Shown one piece after another: positions 1 to 9,475 of a stretch of DNA of 64,000 bases. Where the stretch lies: NCBI RefSeq assembly GCF_002259485.1, contig NZ_NPGA01000020.1, forward strand, positions 62,001 to 126,000, read 5' to 3'. The position numbers and the translations under genes are program-made. The stretch's first letter is position 1; the number at the start of each line of letters is the position of its first letter. The notes under the pieces are model-generated. The model was given only the letters and a program-made list of their open reading frames with translations, ran no database searches and had not been told where the DNA came from. The stretch comes from Rhodococcus sp. 14-1411-2a (lineage in GTDB: Bacteria; Actinomycetota; Actinomycetes; Mycobacteriales; Mycobacteriaceae).

Positions 1-13
1 TTCACTCGAAGCC

Positions 14-1558
14 ATGAGCTCTCACCCCCTCGCAACCGATGAACTGGCCGCGGACGGAGGCACGATCAGCTCCATCGAGACGGCGATCAACAATGCCTTC
101 GATCCGATCTCCGCTGCCGTGTCGAATCTCGTCTTCTTCACCGTGAACATCGGCGGAGCCGCTGTTCCACTGATCGTCCTCTGGCTCATCGTCGGTGCCG
201 TCGTCTTCACAGTGGCGTTCAAGTTCATCCAGGTCCGCGGAATCAAGCGTGCGTTGATTCTCGTCAGCGGCAAGGAGGACGAGGCGGACGCGCCCGGCGA
301 AGTCAGCCACTTCAGAGCTCTCACCGCCGCGGTGTCCGGAACAGTCGGTCTCGGCAACATCGCCGGTGTCGCGGTCGCCGTGACACTCGGTGGACCCGGT
401 GCCACCCTCTGGATGATCCTCGCCGGCTTGCTGGGCATGGCATCGAAGTTCGTCGAGTGCACGCTCGGCGTGAAGTACCGAGACATCAACGAGGACGGCA
501 CCGTCTCCGGCGGACCCATGAAATACCTGACCAAGGGTCTCGCAGAGCGAGGACTGGCCAAGGTCGGCAAGGTCATGGCCGTCTTCTACGCCATCGTCAT
601 CACGTTCTTCGCCATCAGCGGCGGCAACATGTTCCAGGCCAACCAGACGTACGCACAGGTCCGCTCCGTCACCGGCGGTGACGATGGATTCCTCGCTTCC
701 GACGGAGCCAAAGCAGTGTTCGGCATAGTCGTCGCGCTGATCATCGGACTGGTCATCATCGGCGGCATGAAGTCGATCTCGGCGGTGACCGCCAAGCTCG
801 TGCCGACGATGGCGCTGATCTACATCGTCGCGTGCGGCGTCGTCATCGCCGTCAACTTCCGTTCCGTCCCCACGGCGTTCACGGCGATCTTCGAAGGTGC
901 GTTCTCGCCCGAGGGTGTGGCCGGCGGCGTACTCGGCGTCATGATCATCGGATTCCAGCGCGCCGCGTTCTCGAACGAGGCAGGACTGGGTTCGGCGGCC
1001 ATCGCGCACTCGGCCGTCAAGACCAGGCATCCGGTCACCGAGGGCTTCGTGGCCATGCTCGAGCCCTTCATCGACACGGTTGTCATCTGTACCGCGACCG
1101 CACTGACCATCGTGATCGCCAACACCGTCACCTGGCAGGATCAGCGCGCGATCGTCGCCGAAACCGGTGAGCTTCCCGCCGGCGGTGTCACCCTCACCTC
1201 CGACGCCTTCGAGACCGTGCTCCCGTGGTTCCCGTACGTGTTGACTCTCGCGGTGGCTCTGTTCGCGCTCTCGACCGCAATCACCTGGGCCTACTACGGA
1301 CTGCAGGCGTGGACGTCGTTGTTCGGACGCAGCCGCTTCTCGCGGACCTTCTTCAACGTGATGTTCTGCATGTTCACCGTCATCGGAACCGTACTGTCCC
1401 TCGGCTCGGTGCTCGATTTCGCCGACGCCACCTTGTTCCTGCTGGCATTGGTGAACATCACCGGCCTGTACCTGCTGTTGCCCGTGGTCAAACGCGAACT
1501 CTCCGAGTACCTGGCTATGCGTCGAGGCGAGCCGGACAAGGTCGACGCCGAGGTGTGA
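14..1558 (+). CDS. AGCS-family sodium:alanine/glycine symporter
   Basis: Inner-membrane sodium-coupled carrier, expected to import alanine, glycine or a related small amino acid. The 514-residue protein has many hydrophobic helices. The family signature GTVGLGNIAGVAVAV is near residues 110-124, followed by GGPGATLWM, and a second motif, SNEAGLGSA, lies near residue 320. Length fits the family (about 450-540). The ATG is only 13 bases from the window edge and the frame stays open upstream, so the true start could lie outside. It converges on a PucR-family regulator gene. The exact substrate cannot be read from the sequence. Confidence 0.88.
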   Translation: MSSHPLATDELAADGGTISSIETAINNAFDPISAAVSNLVFFTVNIGGAAVPLIVLWLIVGAVVFTVAFKFIQVRGIKRALILVSGKEDEADAPGEVSHFRALTAAVSGTVGLGNIAGVAVAVTLGGPGATLWMILAGLLGMASKFVECTLGVKYRDINEDGTVSGGPMKYLTKGLAERGLAKVGKVMAVFYAIVITFFAISGGNMFQANQTYAQVRSVTGGDDGFLASDGAKAVFGIVVALIIGLVIIGGMKSISAVTAKLVPTMALIYIVACGVVIAVNFRSVPTAFTAIFEGAFSPEGVAGGVLGVMIIGFQRAAFSNEAGLGSAAIAHSAVKTRHPVTEGFVAMLEPFIDTVVICTATALTIVIANTVTWQDQRAIVAETGELPAGGVTLTSDAFETVLPWFPYVLTLAVALFALSTAITWAYYGLQAWTSLFGRSRFSRTFFNVMFCMFTVIGTVLSLGSVLDFADATLFLLALVNITGLYLLLPVVKRELSEYLAMRRGEPDKVDAEV

Positions 1559-1576
1559 GAAGGATCGGTCGACGGG

Positions 1577-3103
1577 TCAGCCGCCGGGGACGGTACAGCC
1601 CTGGCGGCGGGCCTGTTCGAGAAACACCGCAGTGGCGATCCCCGGGAATCGGGGGGAGCCTGCCGGTAGTGGACCGAGAACGTCGAACAGCCGGTCGAGC
1701 CGTTGATAGAGCGTCTGCCTCTGTATCCGAAGGCTTTTCGCAGTCTCGGTCTTGCTACCCCAATGGGTGATGTAGGCCAGCAGGGTCACGTACAACTCTC
1801 CGTGCCGCTCCCGATCGTGTGCGAGCAACGGTCCGATCTGATCGTGGACGAACTTCTCGACCGTGGATTTCCCCGACATCGACTCCACCAGTAGGGCAAG
1901 TGCGAAATTGCGGGCATCGCGGATGCGGTCGTGAGGGCCGAGGTCCAGCGCGAGCACTGCTGTGGCGGTGTCGAAACACCGGCGTAGACCGTGGCGATCG
2001 GAGGCTCCCGGACCGACACCGGCTCGCCTGATACGCAACTGCGTCGCCTGCAACGTCGACAGCAGAACCGGCCGTCGGGCATCGAGCATCTCCTGACCGG
2101 CGAAACCGAGAACCGCGACGTGTCGGTCGCCGATCTTCTCGCACCAGTTGTGCGGCGACACCGAACCCACTGTGCGCTGCCACGTGCCGGCAGCCGGGTC
2201 GTGGTCGAATTCGACCGACACCGTCAGGTAGGCGTCGTGTTCGGGCATGCCCATGCGCTCGGCGACGCCGTCGAGGTGATCGGTGACATCGGAGGCGGGG
2301 TAATTCGTCGCCGACAACAGTGAGAAGAAGCGGGTACGCAGTCGGTCTTCCACCCTGGCCGGGCGTGAACTGAGCAACGCGATCGACAGAATTTCCGGAG
2401 CTCTCTCCAGTCCGGCGTTTATCGAATAGATGTCGGCATCGGGTCCAGGAGCCACGGTCAACACCGCGACGTCCCGACCACCACTGGTGACGGGCACCTC
2501 GAACGAGGTGAAATCGGATGGCTCGGTGACGAGTCCGGATTGCCCGATCAGATCTCCCGACGCCGAATGCAGCGTCACCGACGACCGAGTCTCGGCACCG
2601 AGCACATCGAGAACGGCGTCCACCGCCCCGTCCGTTTCGATCGAGGCCGACAACAACCGAGACATACGGTTTGCCATCTGCAGCCGACGCAGAGCGGAGT
2701 CGGCAAGTTGACTGTTGATGCTCTCGCATACCTGTACGAACGGCACACGGCGTCGGAGATGCACCACCGGAAAGCCGATCCGTTCGGCATGCTCGACCAG
2801 AAGCGGCGGAACGACGTCGAGAATTCCCCCCGTCTCCACCGCGATACCGACGACTCCCGCGGCATTCATCGACTCGAGGTACGTCACCAGATCGGCGTCG
2901 GAACACCCGCCGAAGTACACACCCTCCATCAGAATCAGCTCCCCACCGCGCAAGAGCGGTGCGATGTCGAGTTGCTCGCTGGCATGAACCCACCGCAGAG
3001 ACCGCGACGCAGAACGCCTTCCCGCGACGAGCTCGGGTCGCGCCGCGGAAAGATAGACGTCATCGAAGGCGTCGAGCACATTCATAGGTGACATTCTGTC
3101 CAC
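1577..3103 (-). CDS. PucR-family transcriptional regulator
   Basis: Probable regulator of purine or other nitrogen-compound use. The 508-residue protein has the N-terminal PucR ligand-sensing domain (about residues 8-125, with GGELILMEG) and, at the C-terminus (about residues 430-495), the PucR-type HTH_30 domain with THWGSKTETAKSLRIQRQTL and YQRLDRL. The start is GTG at 3103; in-frame ATGs at 3094 and 3085 are alternatives. It is divergent from an NCS1 permease and amidohydrolase pair, whose transcription it probably controls in response to their substrate. Members of this family usually activate neighbouring catabolic genes; that role here is inferred from position. Confidence 0.85.
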   Translation of the reverse strand: MDRMSPMNVLDAFDDVYLSAARPELVAGRRSASRSLRWVHASEQLDIAPLLRGGELILMEGVYFGGCSDADLVTYLESMNAAGVVGIAVETGGILDVVPPLLVEHAERIGFPVVHLRRRVPFVQVCESINSQLADSALRRLQMANRMSRLLSASIETDGAVDAVLDVLGAETRSSVTLHSASGDLIGQSGLVTEPSDFTSFEVPVTSGGRDVAVLTVAPGPDADIYSINAGLERAPEILSIALLSSRPARVEDRLRTRFFSLLSATNYPASDVTDHLDGVAERMGMPEHDAYLTVSVEFDHDPAAGTWQRTVGSVSPHNWCEKIGDRHVAVLGFAGQEMLDARRPVLLSTLQATQLRIRRAGVGPGASDRHGLRRCFDTATAVLALDLGPHDRIRDARNFALALLVESMSGKSTVEKFVHDQIGPLLAHDRERHGELYVTLLAYITHWGSKTETAKSLRIQRQTLYQRLDRLFDVLGPLPAGSPRFPGIATAVFLEQARRQGCTVPGG

Positions 3104-3119
3104 CCGCCGTTACGAGTGG

Positions 3120-3134
3120 CTTACATTGCGTAAG
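3120..3134. promoter_or_regulatory. Inverted repeat between pucR and the permease gene
   Basis: CTTAC and GTAAG form a perfect five-base inverted repeat separated by ATTGC. It lies in the 110-base divergent region between the PucR-type regulator start (3103) and the permease start (3214), so it is a candidate operator. Arms this short can occur by chance. Confidence 0.3.
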
Positions 3135-3213
3135 GGTTCGGGAAACACACGGGCAGCAGGCTTCTCACGAGGCCGACCGAACCGCCGGTCGACCGCATAC
3201 CGAGGAGTTCACG

Positions 3214-4671
3214 GTGACCACACATTCCCACGACGTCGAGGATTCGCTCCAGCCGATTCCCGAGAGCCAGAGAACCACCGCGCTGTCCGGTCAGTTCTGG
3301 ATATGGGCGGGTGCGAACATCGCGCCGATCAACTGGGTGCTCGGCGCGCTCGGCATCAGCATGGGCCTCGGCCTGGCGGATACCCTGACGGTGCTCGTCC
3401 TCGGAAACGTCATCGGAATGGCGATCTTCGGATTCTTCGTTCTACTCGGACAACGAACGGGAACGACCGGAATGCTGTTGGGCCGTTCGGTCTTCGGTCG
3501 TCGAGGCAACTACGTTCCCTCCGCCGTCCAGGCCGTGGTGGTCGTCGGCTGGTGCGCGGTGAACACCTGGATCGTCCTCGACCTGGTGATGGCCCTGTTC
3601 GGCGAACTCGGCTGGGTCGACCCGGACGCCGCGAACGTCGGATGGAAGGTCGCGGTGGCCACAGTCATCATGGCGATTCAGGTCGGTATCTCCATGGCCG
3701 GATACCGGGCGATCGCGGCATTCGAGCGCTGGACCGTTCCGCCGACCGTCGTGGTGCTGGTTCTGATGTCGATCGTCGCCTGGTTCCACCTCGACATCGA
3801 CTGGAGTTACTCCGGTCCGGACGGAGTTGCGCTGGCCGGCACCGAACGCATCGTCGCCATGTCCGCGGTGATGACGGCCATCGGAATCGGCTGGGGACTG
3901 ACGTGGTTGACCTACGCCGCCGACTACTCCCGCTTCGTGAGTACGCGTGTTCCGCGACGCAAGCTGTACCTGGTCAGTGCACTGGGACAGTTGATCCCCG
4001 TCGTGTGGCTCGGTGTGCTCGGCGCGACGTTGGCCACCACCAACGGTTCCGTCGATCCGGGCAAGCTGATCGTGGAGAACTTCGGTGCGCTCGCCATCCC
4101 GGTGCTGCTGTTGGTTCTGCACGGCCCCATCGCCACGAACGTCCTCAACGTCTACAGCTTCGGTGTGACGGCGCAGGCCCTCGACATCAAGTTGAGTCGG
4201 CGCACGCTGAACCTTGTCGTCGGCGTTCTCGCACTGGCCGCGAGCGTGTTCTTCGTCTTCCAGGAAGATGCGGCGCAGACCCTCGACGCCTGGCTCGTCG
4301 GTGTGGTGGGCTGGGTGGCGACGTGGGGCGCGATCATGCTGGTGCACTACTACATCTTCGAGCGCGCCAGCACCCGCTACGGCCATCTGTTCGACGAGGT
4401 GGGCTCGACGAGGATGCAGGACGTCAACTGGCGTGCACTCGCGGCGTTCGCCGTGGGAATTTTCGGCACCTGGATGTTTCTCAACGGCATGGTCCCGGCA
4501 TTGCAGGGGTTCGGTTCGCAGGCACTCGGCGGTCTCGACATCTCGTGGCTCGTCGGCGGTAGTGCTGCAGCATCGACGTACTACCTTCTCGCCCGAAAAT
4601 CGCATCGGCAGTGGATGATTCGTCAGCAACAGCCCGAAGAGCAGGCTCCGACACCACAGCCGGTCGAATAG
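3214..4671 (+). CDS. NCS1-family cytosine/purine/allantoin-type permease
   Basis: Membrane carrier of the nucleobase:cation symporter-1 family, about 12 transmembrane helices. The N-terminus shows the family pattern around FWIWAGANIAPINW and the first helix GALGISMGLGL; a later TWLTYAADYSRF segment matches the CodB-like subgroup. I chose GTG at 3214 (485 residues) because GAGGAG sits just upstream; the frame is open to 3088, but that start would overlap the divergent regulator. It precedes an amidohydrolase gene by 40 bases, consistent with import of a nucleobase-like or hydantoin-like compound that is then deaminated or hydrolysed. Confidence 0.85.
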   Translation: MTTHSHDVEDSLQPIPESQRTTALSGQFWIWAGANIAPINWVLGALGISMGLGLADTLTVLVLGNVIGMAIFGFFVLLGQRTGTTGMLLGRSVFGRRGNYVPSAVQAVVVVGWCAVNTWIVLDLVMALFGELGWVDPDAANVGWKVAVATVIMAIQVGISMAGYRAIAAFERWTVPPTVVVLVLMSIVAWFHLDIDWSYSGPDGVALAGTERIVAMSAVMTAIGIGWGLTWLTYAADYSRFVSTRVPRRKLYLVSALGQLIPVVWLGVLGATLATTNGSVDPGKLIVENFGALAIPVLLLVLHGPIATNVLNVYSFGVTAQALDIKLSRRTLNLVVGVLALAASVFFVFQEDAAQTLDAWLVGVVGWVATWGAIMLVHYYIFERASTRYGHLFDEVGSTRMQDVNWRALAAFAVGIFGTWMFLNGMVPALQGFGSQALGGLDISWLVGGSAAASTYYLLARKSHRQWMIRQQQPEEQAPTPQPVE

Positions 4672-4711
4672 CTCCTCGCCGTCATCGCACCGCGCAGTCA
4701 AGGAAGGAAAC

Positions 4712-6232
4712 ATGGGAATCTTCATCAGGAACGCACGCGTCATCACCATGGACGCATCCACCGGATCCGAACCGATCGTTCGCAGCATCCGGATCGAGAA
4801 CGACGTCGTCACTGCAATCGCCGCCGATCTCGAACCCGGCGACGGCGATACGATCATCGACGGCCGCGACAGGCTGGTGACACCGGGATTCGTGAACGCA
4901 CACACCCATTCCTGGGAGACGTTCTACAAGGGCAAATACGACAACATGCCCCTCGAGATGTGGATGGCCATGGCGTATCCGATCCTCGGCGACAGTCGCG
5001 TCGAACCGGATCTGGTTCGTCTGCGCAGCACATTGTTCGCAATCGAGTCCCTCGAAGCGGGCGTGACGACGATCGTCGACGACGTTCTCGAGAACCCGAC
5101 TCAGGATTGGGCGCAACTGTCGGCGGTGTTCGACGCCTACGAAGAGATCGGCATCCGAGCGAACATTTCCGGACACGTGATCAGCAAACCGTTCGTCGAT
5201 ACCGTTCCGTTCATCGTCGATCATCTGTCGCCGGAGGTCACGGCCGAGATTCGGTCGCATCCGGTTCCCACCACGCAGGAGTACCTCGCATTCAGCAGGA
5301 AAGCATTCGAGCAGTATCACGGTCGAGGCAACGGGCGTCTGCGATACATGGTCGCGCCGTCCGCACCGCAACGGTGCGGTGCGGAACTTCTGGTCGGTGC
5401 CACGCAGTTGGCGACCGAATTCGACGCCGAATGCCATATTCACGTCCTCGAGACCAAGACTCAGTTGGTCACGGGAACGGAGATGTACGGCGGCTCCCTG
5501 GTGGAATACATGGGTCGGATCGGCGCACTGTCACCCAACACCACGCTGGCGCATGGCATTTGGCTGACCGAAGACGATATGTCGATGATCGCCGCGGCGG
5601 GTACGTCGATTTCGCACAATCCGATCTCGAATCTCAAGCTCGGATCGGGAATCGCCCCGTGGCATGCCCTGCGTAGCGCGGGCGTGAACCTCGGATTGGG
5701 AACCGACGGATGCTCGAGCAGTGATTCTCCCCGGATGCTCGACGTCGTGAAAGCTGCTGCGCTGCTGCACAAGGTGACCAACCCGGACTTCACCACCTGG
5801 CCCACGGTGGACGAGGTACTACTCGCAGGCACCGTCGGCGGGGCCCGCAGTGCGCTCCTGCAGGACACCGTGGGCACCGTGGAGGTGGGGATGCAGGCCG
5901 ACCTGGTGATCTTCGACCTCGACACCATGGCTTTCACGCCTCGGCAGAAGCTCGACCGGCAACTGGTGTATTCCGAGAACGGTTCCTCGATCGATGTCGT
6001 GATCGTGGCGGGCCGGGTCGTCGTCCAGGGCGGACGCGTCACCACGGTCGACCGGTCGGCGGTGCTGGCCGAACTCGCCGAGCGCCTCGACGAGATCGTG
6101 GCACGCCAGAATGCACTCGATTCGCTGAACAAGCCCCTGCTGGATGCGCTGGCGGCCATGTACGACAGAGCGATCGCGACCCGCGGCACCGTCAACCGAT
6201 TCAGCGACGACGAACGCGCGTGGCTCGTCTGA
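4712..6232 (+). CDS. Metal-dependent amidohydrolase (cytosine deaminase / AtzA-TrzN clan)
   Basis: Cytoplasmic hydrolase of the amidohydrolase superfamily that probably deaminates or dechlorinates a nitrogen heterocycle. The 506-residue protein has the paired metal-binding histidines in GFVNAHTHS (about residue 65), a further histidine in AECHIHVLE (about 243), one in TTLAHGIWL (about 278), and the catalytic aspartate in LGTDGCSSSDSP (about 332). The ATG at 4712 follows AAGGAAGG. It lies directly downstream of the NCS1 permease, suggesting shared expression under the PucR-type regulator. The substrate could be a purine, pyrimidine, s-triazine or S-adenosylhomocysteine-like compound; sequence alone does not decide. 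Confidence 0.85.
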   Translation: MGIFIRNARVITMDASTGSEPIVRSIRIENDVVTAIAADLEPGDGDTIIDGRDRLVTPGFVNAHTHSWETFYKGKYDNMPLEMWMAMAYPILGDSRVEPDLVRLRSTLFAIESLEAGVTTIVDDVLENPTQDWAQLSAVFDAYEEIGIRANISGHVISKPFVDTVPFIVDHLSPEVTAEIRSHPVPTTQEYLAFSRKAFEQYHGRGNGRLRYMVAPSAPQRCGAELLVGATQLATEFDAECHIHVLETKTQLVTGTEMYGGSLVEYMGRIGALSPNTTLAHGIWLTEDDMSMIAAAGTSISHNPISNLKLGSGIAPWHALRSAGVNLGLGTDGCSSSDSPRMLDVVKAAALLHKVTNPDFTTWPTVDEVLLAGTVGGARSALLQDTVGTVEVGMQADLVIFDLDTMAFTPRQKLDRQLVYSENGSSIDVVIVAGRVVVQGGRVTTVDRSAVLAELAERLDEIVARQNALDSLNKPLLDALAAMYDRAIATRGTVNRFSDDERAWLV

Positions 6233-6255
6233 ACAGCGGTGCCGGAGCGGGTGTC

Positions 6256-6888
6256 ATGAAGGTCGATTTCAAGAAGACGCTCGACGCATATTCGGCACGG
6301 CACAACATCTTTCGTACCCTCGTCGTTCCGCCAATGACCTACCTGATGATCGACGGACACGGCGATCCGAACACCGCGCCGGAGTATGCCGAAGCAATCG
6401 GGGCGCTCTACCCCGTGGCCTATGCCCTCAAGTTCGCGAGCAAGAACGATCTCGAACGGGACTACGTCGTCCCGCCGCTCGAGGCTCTGTGGTGGGCCGA
6501 GAACATGACGTCGTTCACCACCGAGAGGGACAAGAGCGAGTGGAGCTGGACCGCCATGATCATGGTGCCCGACTGGATCGACCGTCCGATGTTCGAGGCG
6601 GCAGTGGCGACCGCCGCCTCGAAGAGCAACTCGGATGCGTCGAGCAGGGTTCGGTTGGAGACTCTCGACGAGGGACTGTGCGTACAGACGCTGCACGTCG
6701 GGTCCTACGACGACGAGACACCGGTACTCGACGAGCTCCATCATCGATACATCCCCAGTTCTGGATTGACGATGACGGGCAGACATCACGAGATCTATCT
6801 GAGCGATCCGCGCCGGGTCGAACCTGCGAAGCTGCGCACCATCCTTCGCCAGCCGGTAGCGCATTCAGCGGAGTCGGCGTCGCTCTGA
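6256..6888 (+). CDS. GyrI-like small-molecule-binding domain protein
   Basis: Soluble protein of the GyrI-like (SOUL/AraC-effector-domain) fold, 210 residues from the ATG at 6256. Recognisable parts are the opening strand VVPPMTYLMIDGHGDPN, the LYPVAYALKF helix and the WSWTAMIMVPDWI segment. Similar stand-alone proteins bind hydrophobic or cationic small molecules, and some are hydrolases, but no function can be assigned here. GGAGCGGG lies just before the chosen start; an in-frame GTG at 6220 would overlap the amidohydrolase. It ends four bases before the next gene, an MFS carrier. Confidence 0.7.
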   Translation: MKVDFKKTLDAYSARHNIFRTLVVPPMTYLMIDGHGDPNTAPEYAEAIGALYPVAYALKFASKNDLERDYVVPPLEALWWAENMTSFTTERDKSEWSWTAMIMVPDWIDRPMFEAAVATAASKSNSDASSRVRLETLDEGLCVQTLHVGSYDDETPVLDELHHRYIPSSGLTMTGRHHEIYLSDPRRVEPAKLRTILRQPVAHSAESASL

Positions 6889-6892
6889 CACG

Positions 6893-8173
6893 ATGGCCGT
6901 CATGACCAACGCGGTGCGCCCGGCGTCGTTCACAGCCGGGACCCTCACTCTCCTGGGGGCGCTCTACTTCGCGCAGGGAGTGCCGTTCGGGGTTTTCACC
7001 CAGGCCTTGCCGGTGGTGCTCCGGGAGTCGGGGTTCTCCTTGGTGAAGATCAGCGCAACCGGTGTGTTGTTCCTGCCGTGGGCGCTCAAGTTTCTCTGGG
7101 CACCGTACGTCGATCGGTACGGATCCAGGAGGCGGTGGCTGCTGTCGCTGCAGTGTTCGGCCGCAGCGGTGGCACTGGCGTTGTCGTTCCTCGATCTGTC
7201 CTCGACGTTGCGCTGGCTGTTCGTCGGCATCTTCGTCATGAATGCTCTGTCGGCGACGCAGGACATCGCGACCGACGGCATCGCGGTGCGTACGCTCACC
7301 GCGGCGCAGCGCGGGTTGGGCAACGGACTCCAGGTCGGTGCCTACCGCATCGGCATGGTGTGCGGTGGCGGACTGCTGTTGTGGCTGTTCACCTTCGCCG
7401 GATGGCGGGCGCTGTTCGTTGCGATGGCACTGCTGATCGTGCTGACGACGCTCCCCGTGTGGTGGATGCGCAGACAACTCGACGCGGCCGACGCGGACTC
7501 CGATCCGCACGCCGAGCGACCGAGGCCGGGGCGGCTGGCCGGTGCCTGGTGGTCGCGGCTTCGCAGACCCGGAATGGTGGCATTCATTCTGCTGATCATC
7601 GGGTTCAAGTTCGGCAACTCGATGGGATCGGCCCTCGTGGGTCCGTTTCTATCGGACAGCGGACTGTCGCTGCCCCAGATAGCGCTGGTCGAGGGCGGTC
7701 TGTCTTCGGTGGCTGCGGTCGGGGGAGCCGTACTCGGGGCATGGCTGGCGTTTCGGTACGGACGTCGTCGGGCACTGCTGGTGGGCGGAGTGAGCCAAAC
7801 GCTGAGCCTTACCCTGTATGTCGTTGCGTCCCTGGGCGTAGGCGGCTTTCCGCTTCTGGTCACCGCCAACATCACCGAACATGTGCTCGGTGGTGCGGCC
7901 ACCGTGGCGGTGTTCGCGCTGATGATGGACGCGTCCGAGAAGCGCTTCGCGGGAAGCGATTACACGCTGATGGCGTGCGCGATCGTCTTCGCGCAGGGTG
8001 CCGCCGGGATTGCCGCCGGTGTGGTCGGAGACCTGTTCGGCTACACCGCGATGTTCGGTTCCGCGCTCGTCCTGTCCGGTATCGGCTGTGCACTGTTGCT
8101 GGTGGCACTCGATCGGGGCTGGGGGCCCGAAGGTCTCCGACAGGTGATCCCGCCGAAGACCGTCGTCGTGTAG
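6893..8173 (+). CDS. MFS transporter, AmpG/PAT-like
   Basis: Inner-membrane major facilitator of 426 residues, about 12 helices. The N-terminal LYFAQGVPFGVFTQALPVVL and the following KFLWAPYVDRYGSRRRWL loop are typical of the AmpG/peptide-acetyl-CoA transporter group, as is SATQDIATDGIAVRTL in the fourth to fifth helix region. AmpG proteins import muropeptides and relatives move acetyl-CoA or other solutes; the substrate here is unknown. The start at 6893 (ATG, with another at 6902) is four bases from the preceding stop, so it is probably cotranscribed with the GyrI-like gene. Confidence 0.8.
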   Translation: MAVMTNAVRPASFTAGTLTLLGALYFAQGVPFGVFTQALPVVLRESGFSLVKISATGVLFLPWALKFLWAPYVDRYGSRRRWLLSLQCSAAAVALALSFLDLSSTLRWLFVGIFVMNALSATQDIATDGIAVRTLTAAQRGLGNGLQVGAYRIGMVCGGGLLLWLFTFAGWRALFVAMALLIVLTTLPVWWMRRQLDAADADSDPHAERPRPGRLAGAWWSRLRRPGMVAFILLIIGFKFGNSMGSALVGPFLSDSGLSLPQIALVEGGLSSVAAVGGAVLGAWLAFRYGRRRALLVGGVSQTLSLTLYVVASLGVGGFPLLVTANITEHVLGGAATVAVFALMMDASEKRFAGSDYTLMACAIVFAQGAAGIAAGVVGDLFGYTAMFGSALVLSGIGCALLLVALDRGWGPEGLRQVIPPKTVVV

Positions 8174-8191
8174 GAGCGGCCGCGTCGGCGC

Positions 8192-8611
8192 TCAGCTCCC
8201 AGTGTTGGATCCTGCGATGTTGACCATCCACTGGACACCGAACTTGTCGGTCAACATTCCGAACGTGTCGCCCCACGGAGCTTTCTCGAGACCCATGGTG
8301 AACTGCGCGTCGACGGCCAACTTGTTCCAGTAGCCCGTCAGTTCGTCCTCCTCGTCGCCGCTGAGCGAGACGCTCATGGTGTTGCCGGGGGTGTGCTCCA
8401 TCGACGACGGCGTGTCGGCTCCCATCAGAGTGAAGCCGTTCGAGGTTGTCAGCTGGCCGTGCATGAGCTTGTCCTGGTCGGCGGGATCCTCGCTGGCGTT
8501 GGCCTCGCCGAGCGTGGTGACGGTGAGCTCGCCACCGAAGACCGACCGATAGAACTCCATCGCCTCGCGGGCATTGTCTCGGAACGACAGGTAGGGATTG
8601 AGAATGGACAT
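8192..8611 (-). CDS. VOC-family protein, PhnB-like
   Basis: Small soluble protein (139 residues) of the vicinal-oxygen-chelate / glyoxalase fold, PhnB-like branch. It opens with SILNPYLSFRDNAREAMEFY and RSVFGGEL, typical of this branch, and ends with the WGDTFGMLTDKFGVQW segment. Such proteins are often annotated only as glyoxalase-like and may bind metal or small toxic compounds. I chose the ATG at 8611 because GAAGGAG lies about nine bases upstream; a longer in-frame start at 8683 adds an uncharacteristic extension. It is convergent with the MFS gene, leaving 18 bases between. Confidence 0.82.
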   Translation of the reverse strand: MSILNPYLSFRDNAREAMEFYRSVFGGELTVTTLGEANASEDPADQDKLMHGQLTTSNGFTLMGADTPSSMEHTPGNTMSVSLSGDEEDELTGYWNKLAVDAQFTMGLEKAPWGDTFGMLTDKFGVQWMVNIAGSNTGS

Positions 8612-8712
8612 GATCGAAGTCTCCTTCTTCGCTGAACGAGCGGGCTGAACTACGTCGACGGCATCCGTCGAAACAGTAGACACGCACCGCGACGGAAAGT
8701 CACCGCAGAAGA

Positions 8713-9009
8713 TCAGATGGAGGCGTCGGTATCGGCCAGAATAGTGCGCAGTGCAGTCACATGGCGTCGATACGCCGTTCTACCGTCCTTCGTCAACGAC
8801 AACCACAGTCGACGCGAGTCCGTGCGTGATCGCTGCTGCTCGACGTATCCCGCATCGACCAGAGCGGCGACCTGCTTGCTCAGCGCCGATGCGCTCAACC
8901 CGCTGTGTTCCTTGACGATCGAGAGTTCCACCGTCGTGGCCGCGGCCAGAAGGGCACAGATTCGGAGCCGGTGTGCGGGATGAATGATGGGATCGAGATC
9001 GCTCGTCAT
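8713..9009 (-). CDS. Winged-helix transcriptional regulator (MarR/ArsR-like, short form)
   Basis: DNA-binding protein of 98 residues. The winged helix-turn-helix is clear: HPAHRLRICALLA, then SASALSKQVAALVDAGYVEQ as recognition helix and wing start, and RRLWLSLTKDG as the wing. This small form without long dimerisation helices is common in actinobacteria. Its ATG at 9009 overlaps, as ATGA, the stop of the membrane-protein gene upstream, so the two are translationally coupled. It probably regulates that pair; the ligand is unknown. Confidence 0.8.
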   Translation of the reverse strand: MTSDLDPIIHPAHRLRICALLAAATTVELSIVKEHSGLSASALSKQVAALVDAGYVEQQRSRTDSRRLWLSLTKDGRTAYRRHVTALRTILADTDASI

Positions 9010-9425
9010 CGACGTGTGCTGCGGTAGTGCAAGATCGATCCGATCGAGTAGATCGACGCAGCTGCGATGGCGAGCAGAAGCACAGGCCAGGCCGGTCCGC
9101 CGGGATTCCCGACAGCCTGCGCCAGTGCGACGCAGAGCGCCGAGAGCGCCACGCAGCTGAGGAAGCCTCTGTTGGTGGGTAGGGCCCACGGCGTCCCCAT
9201 CCGATATCCGGTGATGACGTTGACCGCGATGATCACCGCGGCGACCCCCAGGGGCGCGGCCTGGCTGTCGAGAAGGGCGGTCAGTGCGAAAACGGCAAGC
9301 AGTACCGCGTTGACCGGGTACAGCCATATCGGCCACGGAGTGTCTCGTACCGCGCGCTGAACTCGGTCGATGTCGTCGAGGGCTGTCCGTGCTTCGGCAG
9401 GTGTGGGTCTTCCGATGCTTTCCAT
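9006..9425 (-). CDS. Four-helix integral membrane protein of unknown function
   Basis: A 139-residue protein with a soluble N-terminal 35 residues followed by four predicted transmembrane helices (around residues 34-50, 58-72, 88-104 and 112-128). I do not recognise a named family. It is the first gene of a two-gene unit with a winged-helix regulator, joined by a four-base ATGA overlap. This arrangement of a small membrane protein and a regulator recurs in actinobacteria, sometimes with drug or stress response, but nothing in the sequence confirms a role. Confidence 0.7.
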   Translation of the reverse strand: MESIGRPTPAEARTALDDIDRVQRAVRDTPWPIWLYPVNAVLLAVFALTALLDSQAAPLGVAAVIIAVNVITGYRMGTPWALPTNRGFLSCVALSALCVALAQAVGNPGGPAWPVLLLAIAAASIYSIGSILHYRSTRR

Positions 9426-9475
9426 GGTGGAAACTGTATTGGATAGTTTCCATCATGGCAACCATCTGGCGAGGG

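Noticed and set aside
2..1030. Acidic 342-codon frame on the minus strand
   Set aside because: It is opposite the AGCS transporter and shows the Asp/Glu/Arg-rich shadow composition with no family resemblance.
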